A DNA stretch of 10,075 nt from Kiritimatiellia bacterium (GCA_017629455.1 JAGBXE010000133.1:1-10075); one strand, 5' to 3'. Counted from the stretch's first letter, positions 1 to 6,822 are shown. Translations and numbers: made by a program. Notes: generated by a model from the sequence alone, not told the origin.

Positions 1-1
1 T

Positions 2-199
2 AAGGCGCCTTTCAACAAGGATACGCGTTATAATCTTGAGGTTAATATAGTTAAAAACCGCAAGGGCGTTAAGATGATGGTCGTAAAGTGCTGCGGCCAT
101 GAAATAGGCTATGTCGACAACGATTTGCCGGAATCATTTTATGCAGGTATAATCGGTTGCGAAGGGCGCAATAAATTTTACGACTTTAAGATTCGCTAA
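2..199 (+). CDS. C-terminal fragment of an unrecognised protein, possibly a beta-sandwich (LamG/ConA-like) domain
   Basis: An open frame enters from the left edge and gives 65 residues before a TAA at 197-199, so the gene is cut by the window edge and only its C-terminus is visible. The fragment alternates hydrophobic and polar residues (NLEVNIVKN, KMMVVKCCG) and ends with FYAGIIGCEGRNKFYDFKIR. A final 'GxxGxxG...F.DF.v' strand of this kind is typical of concanavalin A/laminin-G-like sandwich domains appended to secreted glycosidases. I do not recognise the family with certainty. A link to glycan degradation is inference, helped by the GH127 gene and the GH31 fragment in the same window. The stop lies only 2 nt from the stop of the convergent minus-strand gene, with no terminator hairpin between them. 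The reading frame is likely real because it is open throughout, has ordinary codon use and ends exactly at the gene boundary. Confidence 0.6.
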   Translation, partial: KAPFNKDTRYNLEVNIVKNRKGVKMMVVKCCGHEIGYVDNDLPESFYAGIIGCEGRNKFYDFKIR

Positions 200-201
200 G
201 T

Positions 202-951
202 TCAGTTTTGGCTGTTTACGCCTAGGCCGAACAACGCGAAATCTCCGCGGACAGGGTCGTCGGGGAAAACTTCTGAAAGTTTAGCAGTAAGGAGTTTCGC
301 CGCCGCCATTGATGATGCCGAACTTTTCATAAGGCCAAGCTTTCCTGCTTGGCGAAGAACATGCGTATCTAGCGGTATTACGAGCGTCTTTTTGTCGATA
401 AACCTAGACCAAAGGCCAATATCGACGGGGGAGTTGTCGCGTACCATCCATCTTAAAAACATGCATAGCCGTTTGCATGCGCTGCGGTGGCTCAGCGGTA
501 TGACATTGGAAGTGCCGCCTTCATTGAAATACTGGCATATTTTGGCGACAGCTTCCAACGCGTCATTGCTGCAGTTTCTTTTTACGAAGTTGCCGAGACT
601 GCCGTAATCGTCCATTATGCGTTTATATCGGCAAAGGAACGCGTACATTGTTGAGTGTGTAAAGAATCGGTAAAAGCACTTGTCGTTGTCTTGGTGAAAA
701 TCGTTTTTGAATTTTCCAGATCTTATCCAATTGTCTACATCGTTGTCGGCGCGCTCAATGATCCATTTGATTTTTTCGATGAATTGTGCTCGGCTGCCGA
801 AGCTTAAGGAAGAGGCAACGAAGGCAGTAGCTTCTTTGTTTTTTGCCCCACGAACTTGGTGCATAAATTGCGAAGGATCGTTTTCTATGAACGATGGCGT
901 TTCGAATTTTTCTGCGTAAAGGCGCAGTAGGCTCTTTGTCTCGTTCGTCAT
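202..951 (-). CDS. TIGR02757 / DUF2400 family protein (HhH-GPD-like, putative DNA repair)
   Basis: This 249-residue protein carries the conserved blocks of the TIGR02757 (DUF2400) family in order. They are an early DP (25-26), SACKRLCMFLRWMVRD (157-172), DIGLW (177-181), IPLDTHVLR (192-200) and DPVRGDFALFGLG (232-244). The PLDTHV and DFAL..LG blocks resemble the helix-hairpin-helix/GPD glycosylase fold, to which the family is thought to be distantly related. The exact biochemical role is not known to me. Length is normal for the family. The ATG at 949-951 is preferred because the frame has no better upstream start and lies 21 nt after the ung stop, although no strong Shine-Dalgarno precedes it. 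It is probably co-transcribed with ung, which fits a role in base repair or nucleic-acid maintenance; that is guilt by association only. Confidence 0.88.
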   Translation of the reverse strand: MTNETKSLLRLYAEKFETPSFIENDPSQFMHQVRGAKNKEATAFVASSLSFGSRAQFIEKIKWIIERADNDVDNWIRSGKFKNDFHQDNDKCFYRFFTHSTMYAFLCRYKRIMDDYGSLGNFVKRNCSNDALEAVAKICQYFNEGGTSNVIPLSHRSACKRLCMFLRWMVRDNSPVDIGLWSRFIDKKTLVIPLDTHVLRQAGKLGLMKSSASSMAAAKLLTAKLSEVFPDDPVRGDFALFGLGVNSQN

Positions 952-972
952 TTTGCCAGCATTATGCGTCTT

Positions 973-1611
973 TTACCAGTTGATAGGTTCGATGTTGTGC
1001 TCTAAAAGATATTCGTTTGCTCGCGAGAAAGGTTTGGAGCCGAAGAACCCCCGATATGCCGACAGCGGAGAAGGGTGTGCTGACTCTATTATAAAGTGCC
1101 TCGAGCGATCAATGAAAGAACCTTTGCGCTGTGCGTAACTGCCCCAAAGTATGAAGACGATATTTTCGCGTTTTTCGGCAAGCTCCTTTATTATTGAGTC
1201 GGTGAAAATCTCCCACCCCATACCTTTGTGCGATCCTGCAGAATGAGCGTTTACGGTGAGTGTGGCATTAAGTAGCAACACTCCATTTTCAGCCCAAGAA
1301 AGAAGATCAGGCATTTTGCCTAATTCTTTTGCAATGTTTTTAAGTGACGGCGGCGGGGTGATGAAAGGTGGCACATAGAACGCTAGACCCTGCGCCTGAC
1401 CAGGTTCATGGTATGGATCCTGCCCGATAATGACAGCCTTAACTTTGTCGAAGGCCGTGCGTTTGAACGCCTCGAAAATCTGTTCGCGCGGCGGATATAC
1501 AATTGACTTAGAGTACGCTTCGTCTACGAATTTAAAAAGCGTGGCGAAGTATGGCTTTTCGATTTCTTTTTGAAAGACATCGTTCCAAGAAGGGTGGATA
1601 TCGAATATCAT
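973..1611 (-). CDS. ung: Uracil-DNA glycosylase (family 1)
   Basis: The protein (212 residues) removes uracil from DNA by cleaving the N-glycosidic bond, starting base excision repair. The family-1 motifs are all present. GQDPYH (63-68) contains the water-activating Asp65 and is followed by GLAFYVPP. VLLLNATLTV (111-120) supplies the uracil-binding Asn115. HPSPLSAYRGFFGSKPF begins at His179, which matches the catalytic His of E. coli Ung, and inserts the minor-groove loop. The spacing matches E. coli Ung (Asp64, His187) closely, and the protein is only slightly shorter than usual, so it should be active. The start is the ATG at 1609-1611. A promoter-like TGtTAAAAT lies so close that the transcript would be leaderless or nearly so. 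It forms a probable operon with the downstream DUF2400 gene (21-nt gap) and is divergent from the GH127 gene. Confidence 0.97.
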   Translation of the reverse strand: MIFDIHPSWNDVFQKEIEKPYFATLFKFVDEAYSKSIVYPPREQIFEAFKRTAFDKVKAVIIGQDPYHEPGQAQGLAFYVPPFITPPPSLKNIAKELGKMPDLLSWAENGVLLLNATLTVNAHSAGSHKGMGWEIFTDSIIKELAEKRENIVFILWGSYAQRKGSFIDRSRHFIIESAHPSPLSAYRGFFGSKPFSRANEYLLEHNIEPINW

Positions 1612-1618
1612 GCCTGTT

Positions 1619-1627
1619 ATTTTAACA
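1619..1627 (-). promoter_or_regulatory. Extended -10 promoter of ung
   Basis: Read on the minus strand, TGT-TAAAAT (positions 1627 down to 1619) fits an extended -10 element (TGn followed by a TATAAT-like hexamer). I see no good -35 hexamer at 17 bp. Transcription would begin about 7 nt further on, at about 1612, directly before the ung ATG at 1611. The same TGn motif precedes four other genes here, which strengthens the call. Confidence 0.5.
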
Positions 1628-1663
1628 TATTTGCGCTTTGACTTTTTGATTAGCCGCGGGAGA

Positions 1664-1692
1664 TTGATAATGGAAAGTGAAAGTGGTAATAT
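1664..1692 (+). promoter_or_regulatory. Promoter of the GH127 gene (-35 TTGATA, 17-bp spacer, extended -10 TGgTAATAT)
   Basis: TTGATA at 1664-1669 and TAATAT at 1687-1692 are separated by exactly 17 bp, and a TG at 1684-1685 gives an extended -10. This is the best sigma70-type match in the window. The expected start near 1699 would leave an untranslated leader of about 80 nt before the ATG at 1781. It is divergent from the ung promoter about 40 bp to the left. Confidence 0.55.
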
Positions 1693-1724
1693 ACATTCTA
1701 AAAAATACAGAAAATGTAGCCAAG

Positions 1725-1751
1725 ATCCACTTGCAGGGAGCTAGGGTGGAT
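1725..1751 (+). repeat. Inverted repeat ATCCAC/GTGGAT in the GH127 leader
   Basis: ATCCAC (1725-1730) and GTGGAT (1746-1751) are perfect 6-bp complements around a 15-nt loop that contains a GGGAG. The element would be transcribed in the leader, 29 nt upstream of the start codon. It could be a small hairpin or an operator half-site pair, or a chance match, since six bases is short. Confidence 0.25.
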
Positions 1752-1780
1752 TGATTTATCTTATGAGGGGAAAGTTTAAA

Positions 1781-3760
1781 ATGAAGTCAATTAACGCGAT
1801 TGTGTCGTTTTTTCTTATCGCTTTCTTTTCTGCGCACGTTCTTTCAGGTGCAACCGTGCGCGAGCGTGCGATGGAGCGCCTGCCGCCGGGAAGCGTCAGG
1901 GCTGATGGGTGGCTCTTAAGGCAGATGGAGCTCCAGCGCGACGGTCTTACCGGTGCTGCTGAGGCGCTCTACGAAGATATCGGCAAGAGCGATTGGGTTA
2001 CCCTCGGCAAGCGCGGCGGACAGTTCGCCTGGGAGCGCGGCCCGTATTATGCCAAAGGCCTTACGTCGCTTGCCTTCGCGCTCGACGATGAAGAATTGAA
2101 AGCCAAGTCGAAAAAGTGGATCGATTCTTATCTTGCCTCACAGCGCGACAACGGAGATTTCGGGCCAAGAGATCGGAATTGGTGGGCGAATATGATTGTC
2201 CTTTGGACTCTTCGCGATTGGTGCGAGGCGACGGGCGATGCTCGTGTCGTTCCTTTTATGGAGCGTTATTTCGCCTTTCAGCGCAAAGCGTTTTCTGAAG
2301 GACATAAGTTGTTCGACGATCAGCCGTGGGCTGTTGCGCGCGCAGGTGATGAAGTTGATGTTGTTCTTTGGCTTTATCGTAAGACTGGAAAACCCGAGTG
2401 GCTCGATTATGCAAAAGTCGTAGCGTCGCAGTCTGCTGATTGGACGGCTTATTATCATTTCGGCGGCGATGGAGGCTGGGGGAGCGAAGGTTACCGCGCC
2501 CACATCGTCAATTTTATGCAGGGCTTAAAGATGCCTGCCTTAAAATGGCTCTTGGGCGGAGATGAAGCTGATCGAACGGCTTTTAGAGCTGCGCTTTCAC
2601 CTGAAGGATGGTCGATGAAGTTGCACGGTAGACCCGATCGCGCACTGAACGGAACGGAGCCGCTTTCGGGGCGCAGCGCATCGCAAGGAACGGAATTGTG
2701 CGCAACGGCAGAGCATATATTAAGCGCGCATGTGGCGCTTGAGGCGCTTGGCGAAGCGGGGATTGCGGACGACCTTGAGATCGTCGCCTACAATACGCTC
2801 CCTGCGACGCTTTCGCGCGACGGCAAAGGAATGCGTTATTACTGTCTCTTGAATCAGCCCGCCTGCATAAATGGGAATCTTTGTTTCAGAGATAACGGCA
2901 AAGGCTATTTCAGTAATGTGCCAGGGCCGTATTCGGGCTTTGGTTGCTGTCGTTCAAATTTTCATTTCGCGTGGCCTAAGTTTGTCGAATCTATGTGGAT
3001 GAAACGAGGCGGCGGCCTTGCGGCGACAGCTTACGGAGATTGTGTCGTAAGAACTGACGTAGCTACATTGAAAGAGAGCGGCGGTTATCCTTTTTCGGAC
3101 AGCGTCAAGTTTGAGATTGTCGAGACAGCGAAGAATGAATGGCCGCTTTTTGTGCGCATTCCGAAGTGGTGCAAGGCCGCATCGGTTATCGTCAACGGTA
3201 AGGCGCTTCAAGCGGCCTTGAGGCCAGGCTCCTTCTGCCGTATTGCGTGCAAGTGGAAGAAGGGCGATGTCGTCGTACTGTTACTGCCGTCTGAACCTGT
3301 GGTATCTTATTGGAAGGATGATTCGATTGCCGTCATGCGCGGCCCTCTCCTTTATTCACTGAAAATAAAGGAGAATGAGAAGATTGTTGATGCTGCGACA
3401 TCCTCTTTGGCGAAGCGCGATTCAGCCGACGTTTTGCGAGACAAGGAACTAGGTTTTCCTATCAAGGAATTGTACCCCGCGTCGATATGGAATTATGCGC
3501 TTGTGGCGGACGAATGCGGCAGAGTGCATTTCGAATTAAAGGGAGAAGGTTTGAGTCGGCGGCTTTCGGTCAAGGCGGTGCGTACGGAGTATGCTGGATG
3601 GGGCCAGATGAGCGCGTACGCCAGAGCGCGCGCCGAAGATCCGCCTCCAAGTCCGATTCCGCAATCGGCAGCGAAGGCAGATGCATCTTATATCGAACTT
3701 GTTCCAATCGCTTTTACACAGTTGCGTATAACGCTTTTCCCATGGTTGAAGATACCTTAA
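1781..3760 (+). CDS. Secreted GH127-family (DUF1680) glycosidase, probable beta-L-arabinofuranosidase
   Basis: The start is taken at the ATG at 1781, because AGGGGA (1766-1771) lies 9 nt upstream and the protein then begins with a clean signal peptide: Lys2, a hydrophobic run about residues 6-22, and a small-residue cleavage region near SGA. In-frame TTG 1751 and ATG 1763 are poorer. The mature part follows the DUF1680 pattern: an alpha/alpha-barrel-like N-terminal two-thirds rich in Trp, the block GTELCATAEHIL (303-314), YNTLPATLSRDG, then GFGCCRSNFHFAWPKF with Cys389-Cys390. It ends IELVPIAFTQLRITLFPW, the usual family C-terminus, so the gene is complete (659 residues). In the characterised enzyme HypBA1 a Glu-x-Cys and a Cys-Cys pair bind zinc and one Cys is the nucleophile. 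Glu305-x-Cys307 and Cys389-Cys390 match these. Substrate is inferred from the family only; beta-L-arabinofuranosides of plant glycans are most likely, but DUF1680 members vary. It has its own promoter and no partner gene beside it. Confidence 0.88.
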   Translation: MKSINAIVSFFLIAFFSAHVLSGATVRERAMERLPPGSVRADGWLLRQMELQRDGLTGAAEALYEDIGKSDWVTLGKRGGQFAWERGPYYAKGLTSLAFALDDEELKAKSKKWIDSYLASQRDNGDFGPRDRNWWANMIVLWTLRDWCEATGDARVVPFMERYFAFQRKAFSEGHKLFDDQPWAVARAGDEVDVVLWLYRKTGKPEWLDYAKVVASQSADWTAYYHFGGDGGWGSEGYRAHIVNFMQGLKMPALKWLLGGDEADRTAFRAALSPEGWSMKLHGRPDRALNGTEPLSGRSASQGTELCATAEHILSAHVALEALGEAGIADDLEIVAYNTLPATLSRDGKGMRYYCLLNQPACINGNLCFRDNGKGYFSNVPGPYSGFGCCRSNFHFAWPKFVESMWMKRGGGLAATAYGDCVVRTDVATLKESGGYPFSDSVKFEIVETAKNEWPLFVRIPKWCKAASVIVNGKALQAALRPGSFCRIACKWKKGDVVVLLLPSEPVVSYWKDDSIAVMRGPLLYSLKIKENEKIVDAATSSLAKRDSADVLRDKELGFPIKELYPASIWNYALVADECGRVHFELKGEGLSRRLSVKAVRTEYAGWGQMSAYARARAEDPPPSPIPQSAAKADASYIELVPIAFTQLRITLFPWLKIP

Positions 3761-3789
3761 TATATTGGCGTGTGCGCAGCGTGAAGCTT

Positions 3790-3857
3790 AAATAGGCTTA
3801 TTTGCTTGAATCCTTCAACCCATTTAAATTGTTAATTTCGACGGGCCTATTTCGTCG
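3790..3857 (+). repeat. Weak inverted repeats in the GH127-gspF intergenic region (possible terminator)
   Basis: In the 163-bp gap (3761-3923), AAATAGGC (3790-3797) and GCCTATTT (3845-3852) are perfect 8-bp complements 47 nt apart. A local hairpin CGACG/CGTCG (3839-3843 with 3853-3857, 9-nt loop) overlaps the right arm, so the two structures would exclude each other. No U-run follows, so a classic intrinsic terminator is not supported. Apart from this and the gspF promoter, I see nothing in the gap. Confidence 0.25.
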
Positions 3858-3883
3858 GTCAATTCTAAAAGGCGTCCATTATT

Positions 3884-3892
3884 TGGTATATT
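3884..3892 (+). promoter_or_regulatory. Extended -10 promoter of the gspF-like gene
   Basis: TGG-TATATT: TG at 3884-3885 followed by the hexamer at 3887-3892. No recognisable -35 lies 17 bp upstream. The expected start near 3899 gives a short leader of about 25 nt, containing the AAGGGCG ribosome binding site (3912-3918) before the ATG at 3924. Confidence 0.5.
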
Positions 3893-3923
3893 ACATCTAA
3901 AGAAATAAAACAAGGGCGATTGC

Positions 3924-5108
3924 ATGGGTTATGCGAAGAAAAAATCTGCTGCATCTAAATCCAGCGCTTCTGCATCTGCAGTAGCGCCGCAAAAGCTTGC
4001 TAATTCCTCCGAGAAAAGCGGCGCTTCTTCCATATGGAATATTCAAATTGGCGGTTCTAGCCAAAAGACTGAAATGAAAAGGGTGGAGGTGCTGCTTTTC
4101 GTTTCAGAGTTAGCCGATCTTCTTGAAGCTGGTATGACATTGGGGCAGGCACTTAAGGCGCTTGCAAGCCAAGGTGAAGAAAATGGTGCGCAGCGTTATG
4201 TCTGCCAGGATTTATGCGATAGAATTGTGCGCGGCGAAAATTTTTCCGACGCATGCGCAAAGCACCCTAAGACGTTTCCTCCGCTCTTTTCAAATATGTT
4301 GCGCGCTGGCGAAGCTTCAGGTGCTATGATTGAAGTTTTGCGCCGTCTTGGCGATCACTATGAACGTGATGACAATATGCGCGGCAAGATTAAGAGCGCC
4401 CTTATGTATCCGATGATAGTGCTTGTATTCGGCGTATTGGCAGTAATTGCAGCCTTGGTTTGGATTATACCGCAGTTCCAAAAAGTGTTTGATTCGATGG
4501 GGGCAACGCTGCCGCTTCCAACGCAGATATTGATTGCGCTTTCACATGCCGTCATTCAATACGGCTGGTTGATGGCATCTGGCCTTGTAATTGGTGTTAT
4601 ATGGTTTCGTAAGTGGGGTAAAACGCCATCGGGCTTAAGGCGCATCGATTCTTGGAAACTTAAAGCGCCGCTAATTAAAGGCATTGTCGCGTGCGGCGCT
4701 TATTCATCGCTCGCTTACACGATGAAGACTCTTTTATCGAACGGCGTAAATGTTCTTCAATCGCTTAAGATATGCGAGGAGACTTGCGGCAATGCTGTTA
4801 TTGGGGATGCATTGCGTACGGCGCGCGAGCGCGTGACTGACGGCGCAACGATTTCCGGACCGCTTGCGTCGGCAGGTATTTTTCCTCGGCTTATGACGGA
4901 TATGCTCGCGGTTGACGAGCAAGCTGGGGACCTGCCTGGCGCGCTTGAGCATATTGGCAAGCGTTACCAAAAAGATATGGATCGCAATATAACGTCTTTT
5001 ACGAATGCTCTTGAACCTCTTTTAATCGTAGCAATTGCTGGTGCAGTTGGCTTTGTCGCCATATCTATTATTATGGCAGTATTTAAGGTTTCTTCATCGA
5101 TAGGTTGA
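3924..5108 (+). CDS. Type II secretion / type IV pilus inner-membrane platform protein (GspF/PilC family)
   Basis: This 394-residue protein has two copies of the T2SSF domain. Copy one starts at LLFVSELADLLEAGMTLGQALKAL (57-80) and contains LFSNMLRAGEASGAM (121-135). Copy two starts near SLAYTMKTLLSNGVNVLQSL (262-281) and contains DMLAVDEQAGDLPGAL (326-341). Three membrane segments are visible at about 162-184, 208-228 and 365-387, the standard GspF/PilC layout. Such proteins sit in the inner membrane as the platform on which the ATPase drives pilin or pseudopilin assembly. The first 48 residues are a Ser/Ala/Lys-rich low-complexity cytoplasmic tail. No ATPase (GspE/PilB), pilin or secretin gene is next to it, so which machine it serves cannot be told; I therefore give no symbol. 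The ATG at 3924 has AAGGGCG upstream. fmt follows after 16 nt. Confidence 0.92.
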   Translation: MGYAKKKSAASKSSASASAVAPQKLANSSEKSGASSIWNIQIGGSSQKTEMKRVEVLLFVSELADLLEAGMTLGQALKALASQGEENGAQRYVCQDLCDRIVRGENFSDACAKHPKTFPPLFSNMLRAGEASGAMIEVLRRLGDHYERDDNMRGKIKSALMYPMIVLVFGVLAVIAALVWIIPQFQKVFDSMGATLPLPTQILIALSHAVIQYGWLMASGLVIGVIWFRKWGKTPSGLRRIDSWKLKAPLIKGIVACGAYSSLAYTMKTLLSNGVNVLQSLKICEETCGNAVIGDALRTARERVTDGATISGPLASAGIFPRLMTDMLAVDEQAGDLPGALEHIGKRYQKDMDRNITSFTNALEPLLIVAIAGAVGFVAISIIMAVFKVSSSIG

Positions 5109-5124
5109 CGGGGGTTGTGAGCAT

Positions 5125-6141
5125 ATGGCGGCATCTCGGCTTAAGGTTCTGTTTATGGGTTCTTCAGCAGCTTCTGCTGAGTGCTTGCGCGCCATTTTAC
5201 GTGAGAGTGAAACGCTTGAAGTTGTAGGTGTTGTCTCGCAGCCCGACCGTCCAGCAGGGCGCGGCAAAGCGTTAACGCCGTGTCCGCTAGCGATGTTCGC
5301 TGAAAACCGCGGCATCGCCGACATGTTGAAGCCTGAAAGCGTTAATGATTCTGCCTCAATGGATTGGATTCGCGCTCACAATCCCGATGTTATTGCGGTA
5401 GTAGCTTTTGGGCAGATTCTAAAAGAACCATTACTTAATTTGCCTAAACATGGTTGCGTAAATTGTCATTTCTCGCTTCTTCCAAAATATAGGGGAGCGT
5501 CGCCTGTTGTTGCTGCACTTGCCGCGGGCGAAAGGCTTACTGGCGTTACTGTTATGCATATGGGCATCGGGCTTGATGACGGGCCGATAATCCTGCAAAG
5601 TTTTGAGCCGATTTACCCCGATACGACGGGCGGAACATTGATGAACGATCTTTCAGTTGCAGGCGGAGTTACGCTTGCCAAAGCCCTAAAGATGATGGCT
5701 GAAGGTACGCTTCCGCCCGAAGTTCCGCAAGATCCATCAGCGGCTACGCACGTACGGAAACTTAAAAAGGTTGATGGCCTAATAGATTGGGATGCGCCTT
5801 CAATTGTAATTGAACGCTCCATTCGCGCCTACAACCCTTGGCCGGGCAGCTACACATTTCTTCCGGCGCACTTATGCCGCCGTGGTACGCTTGGGCGGCT
5901 TACGGTTTTGCGTTCAAAGATAGTAAAAACTCTTCAAGACGAGTGGCGTACAGCTAAGCCTGGTACAGTCCTTAAGGTCGAAAAGGGCGGCCCCATAATA
6001 AAGTGTCATGATACGGCGCTTATGCTAACGGAAGTTAAACCAGAAGGCTCCGGTGCGATGTCAGGCGGCGCATTTTCTAGCGGCCGTCCGCTCGCGGCGA
6101 TGAAAGATATGTTGTCTTCTTCGCCAGCTAGCTTATCGTAA
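5125..6141 (+). CDS. fmt: Methionyl-tRNA formyltransferase
   Basis: The enzyme transfers a formyl group from 10-formyltetrahydrofolate to Met-tRNA(fMet) for translation initiation. The N-terminal Rossmann-like domain shows LKVLFMGSSAAS, then QPDRPAGRGK (39-48), the flexible loop that contacts the tRNA acceptor end. AVVAFGQIL follows, then the signature NCHFSLLPKYRGASP with Asn113 and His115, and GLDDGP with Asp151. These match the catalytic Asn106/His108/Asp144 of E. coli Fmt. The C-terminal domain is recognisable from DGLIDWDAPSIVIERSIRAY and NPWPGSYTF, ending with a LMLTEVKPEGSGAMSGGAF block typical of the family. At 338 residues it is slightly longer than E. coli Fmt. The start at 5125 follows a G-rich GACGGGGG (5107-5114) that overlaps the gspF stop; the in-frame TTG at 5116 is immediately followed by a stop and is excluded. 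It is probably co-transcribed from the gspF promoter. Confidence 0.97.
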   Translation: MAASRLKVLFMGSSAASAECLRAILRESETLEVVGVVSQPDRPAGRGKALTPCPLAMFAENRGIADMLKPESVNDSASMDWIRAHNPDVIAVVAFGQILKEPLLNLPKHGCVNCHFSLLPKYRGASPVVAALAAGERLTGVTVMHMGIGLDDGPIILQSFEPIYPDTTGGTLMNDLSVAGGVTLAKALKMMAEGTLPPEVPQDPSAATHVRKLKKVDGLIDWDAPSIVIERSIRAYNPWPGSYTFLPAHLCRRGTLGRLTVLRSKIVKTLQDEWRTAKPGTVLKVEKGGPIIKCHDTALMLTEVKPEGSGAMSGGAFSSGRPLAAMKDMLSSSPASLS

Positions 6142-6158
6142 ACGAACTTAGCGTCCAC

Positions 6159-6187
6159 TTGCGCGCTGGGGCGTGATTTGGTAAAAT
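6159..6187 (+). promoter_or_regulatory. Promoter of infC (TTGCGC, 17-bp spacer, extended -10 TGgTAAAAT)
   Basis: TG (6179-6180) plus TAAAAT (6182-6187) forms an extended -10, and TTGCGC (6159-6164) lies 17 bp upstream as a partial -35 match. It falls in the 79-nt gap between the fmt stop and the infC start. Transcription from about 6194 would leave a leader of roughly 27 nt carrying the infC ribosome binding site. Confidence 0.5.
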
Positions 6188-6210
6188 GCGCGAAAATTAA
6201 CAATCAAAAA

Positions 6211-6223
6211 GAGGTGGGTTATC
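6211..6223 (+). promoter_or_regulatory. Ribosome binding site and ATC start codon of infC
   Basis: GAGGTGG (6211-6217) is a strong Shine-Dalgarno sequence placed 3-6 nt before ATC (6221-6223). The infC frame upstream holds no ATG, GTG or TTG between an in-frame TAA (6182-6184) and this point. Translation from ATC gives MAQFTRVNYKIRVPQVRVLD, matching the usual IF3 N-terminus. Rare AUU/AUC starts are known for infC, where IF3 rejects its own mRNA's non-canonical start and so autoregulates. Confidence 0.8.
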
Positions 6224-6805
6224 GCACAGTTCACTCGCGTAAACTACAAGATTCGCGTTCCTCAGGTGCGCGTTCTTGATTCTCAAGGGGAAATGCTCGG
6301 CGTCATGGCGACGCGTGATGCGCAGCGCTTGGCCGAGAGCCGGGGGCTAGATTTGGTGGAGATTACTCCTAATGCAGTTCCGCCAGTCTGCAAGATAATG
6401 GATTATGGCAAGTTCCGCTATGAAGAGTCCATTCGTGCAAAGCAACAGCGCAAATCCCAGAAGTCCTTCCAAATGAAGGAAATTAAGTTCCATCCTGGTA
6501 CGGATGTGGGCGATCTCCAGCATAAGTTGCGTCAGATTCGTTCATTTTTGGCCGATGGTAACAGGGTTCGCCTTTCGCTGCAGTTCCGTGGCCGTGAGAA
6601 TGCCCATCGCGATATCGGTGAAGATAAAATTGCGCAGGTGCTCGAGATGCTTAAAGATGATTGCCATATCGAGCAAATGCCCAAGACCGACGGGCGTGTC
6701 CATTTTTGCATGATTGGGCCGCCTCGTAAAAATACAGCCAAGCCTCAGCCGCGTCCGCAGGATCAAGGTGGCGCACCTGGGGGTATCCATATCTCCGTCA
6801 GCTGA
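6221..6805 (+). CDS. infC: Translation initiation factor IF-3 (ATC start)
   Basis: IF3 binds the 30S subunit, keeps it apart from 50S and checks the start codon-initiator tRNA pair. From the ATC at 6221 the product has 194 residues. The N-domain reads RVNYKIRVPQVRVLDSQGEM, LGVMATRDAQRLAESRGLDL and PPVCKIMDYGKFRYE (about 54-68). A Lys/Gln-rich linker (about 69-83) follows. The C-domain contains KEIKFHPGTDVGDLQHKLRQ, FLADGNRVRLSLQFRGRE and a final HFCMIGPP block. A hydrophilic Pro/Gly/Gln-rich tail of about 27 residues extends beyond the usual IF3 end. Starting at the GTG at 6266 would delete conserved N-terminal residues and has no ribosome binding site. In many bacteria rpmI and rplT follow infC; here pssA follows after 17 nt, so the usual IF3-L35-L20 operon is broken up. 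Confidence 0.96.
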   Translation: MAQFTRVNYKIRVPQVRVLDSQGEMLGVMATRDAQRLAESRGLDLVEITPNAVPPVCKIMDYGKFRYEESIRAKQQRKSQKSFQMKEIKFHPGTDVGDLQHKLRQIRSFLADGNRVRLSLQFRGRENAHRDIGEDKIAQVLEMLKDDCHIEQMPKTDGRVHFCMIGPPRKNTAKPQPRPQDQGGAPGGIHISVS

Positions 6806-6822
6806 CGGCAGGGGAGGGGCAA

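Noticed and set aside
1638..1671. TTGACT (1638-1643) with GATAAT (1666-1671) as a promoter
   Set aside because: The 22-bp spacer is too long for a sigma70 promoter. TTGATA/TAATAT at 1664-1692 with 17 bp is much better.
1751..1765. TTG 1751 or ATG 1763 as the GH127 start
   Set aside because: Both would put charged residues before the signal peptide and have poorer ribosome binding site spacing than the ATG at 1781.
6266..6268. GTG start for infC
   Set aside because: It has no ribosome binding site and would remove the conserved RVNYKIRVPQ segment. The ATC at 6221 has a strong Shine-Dalgarno and gives the full IF3 N-terminus.
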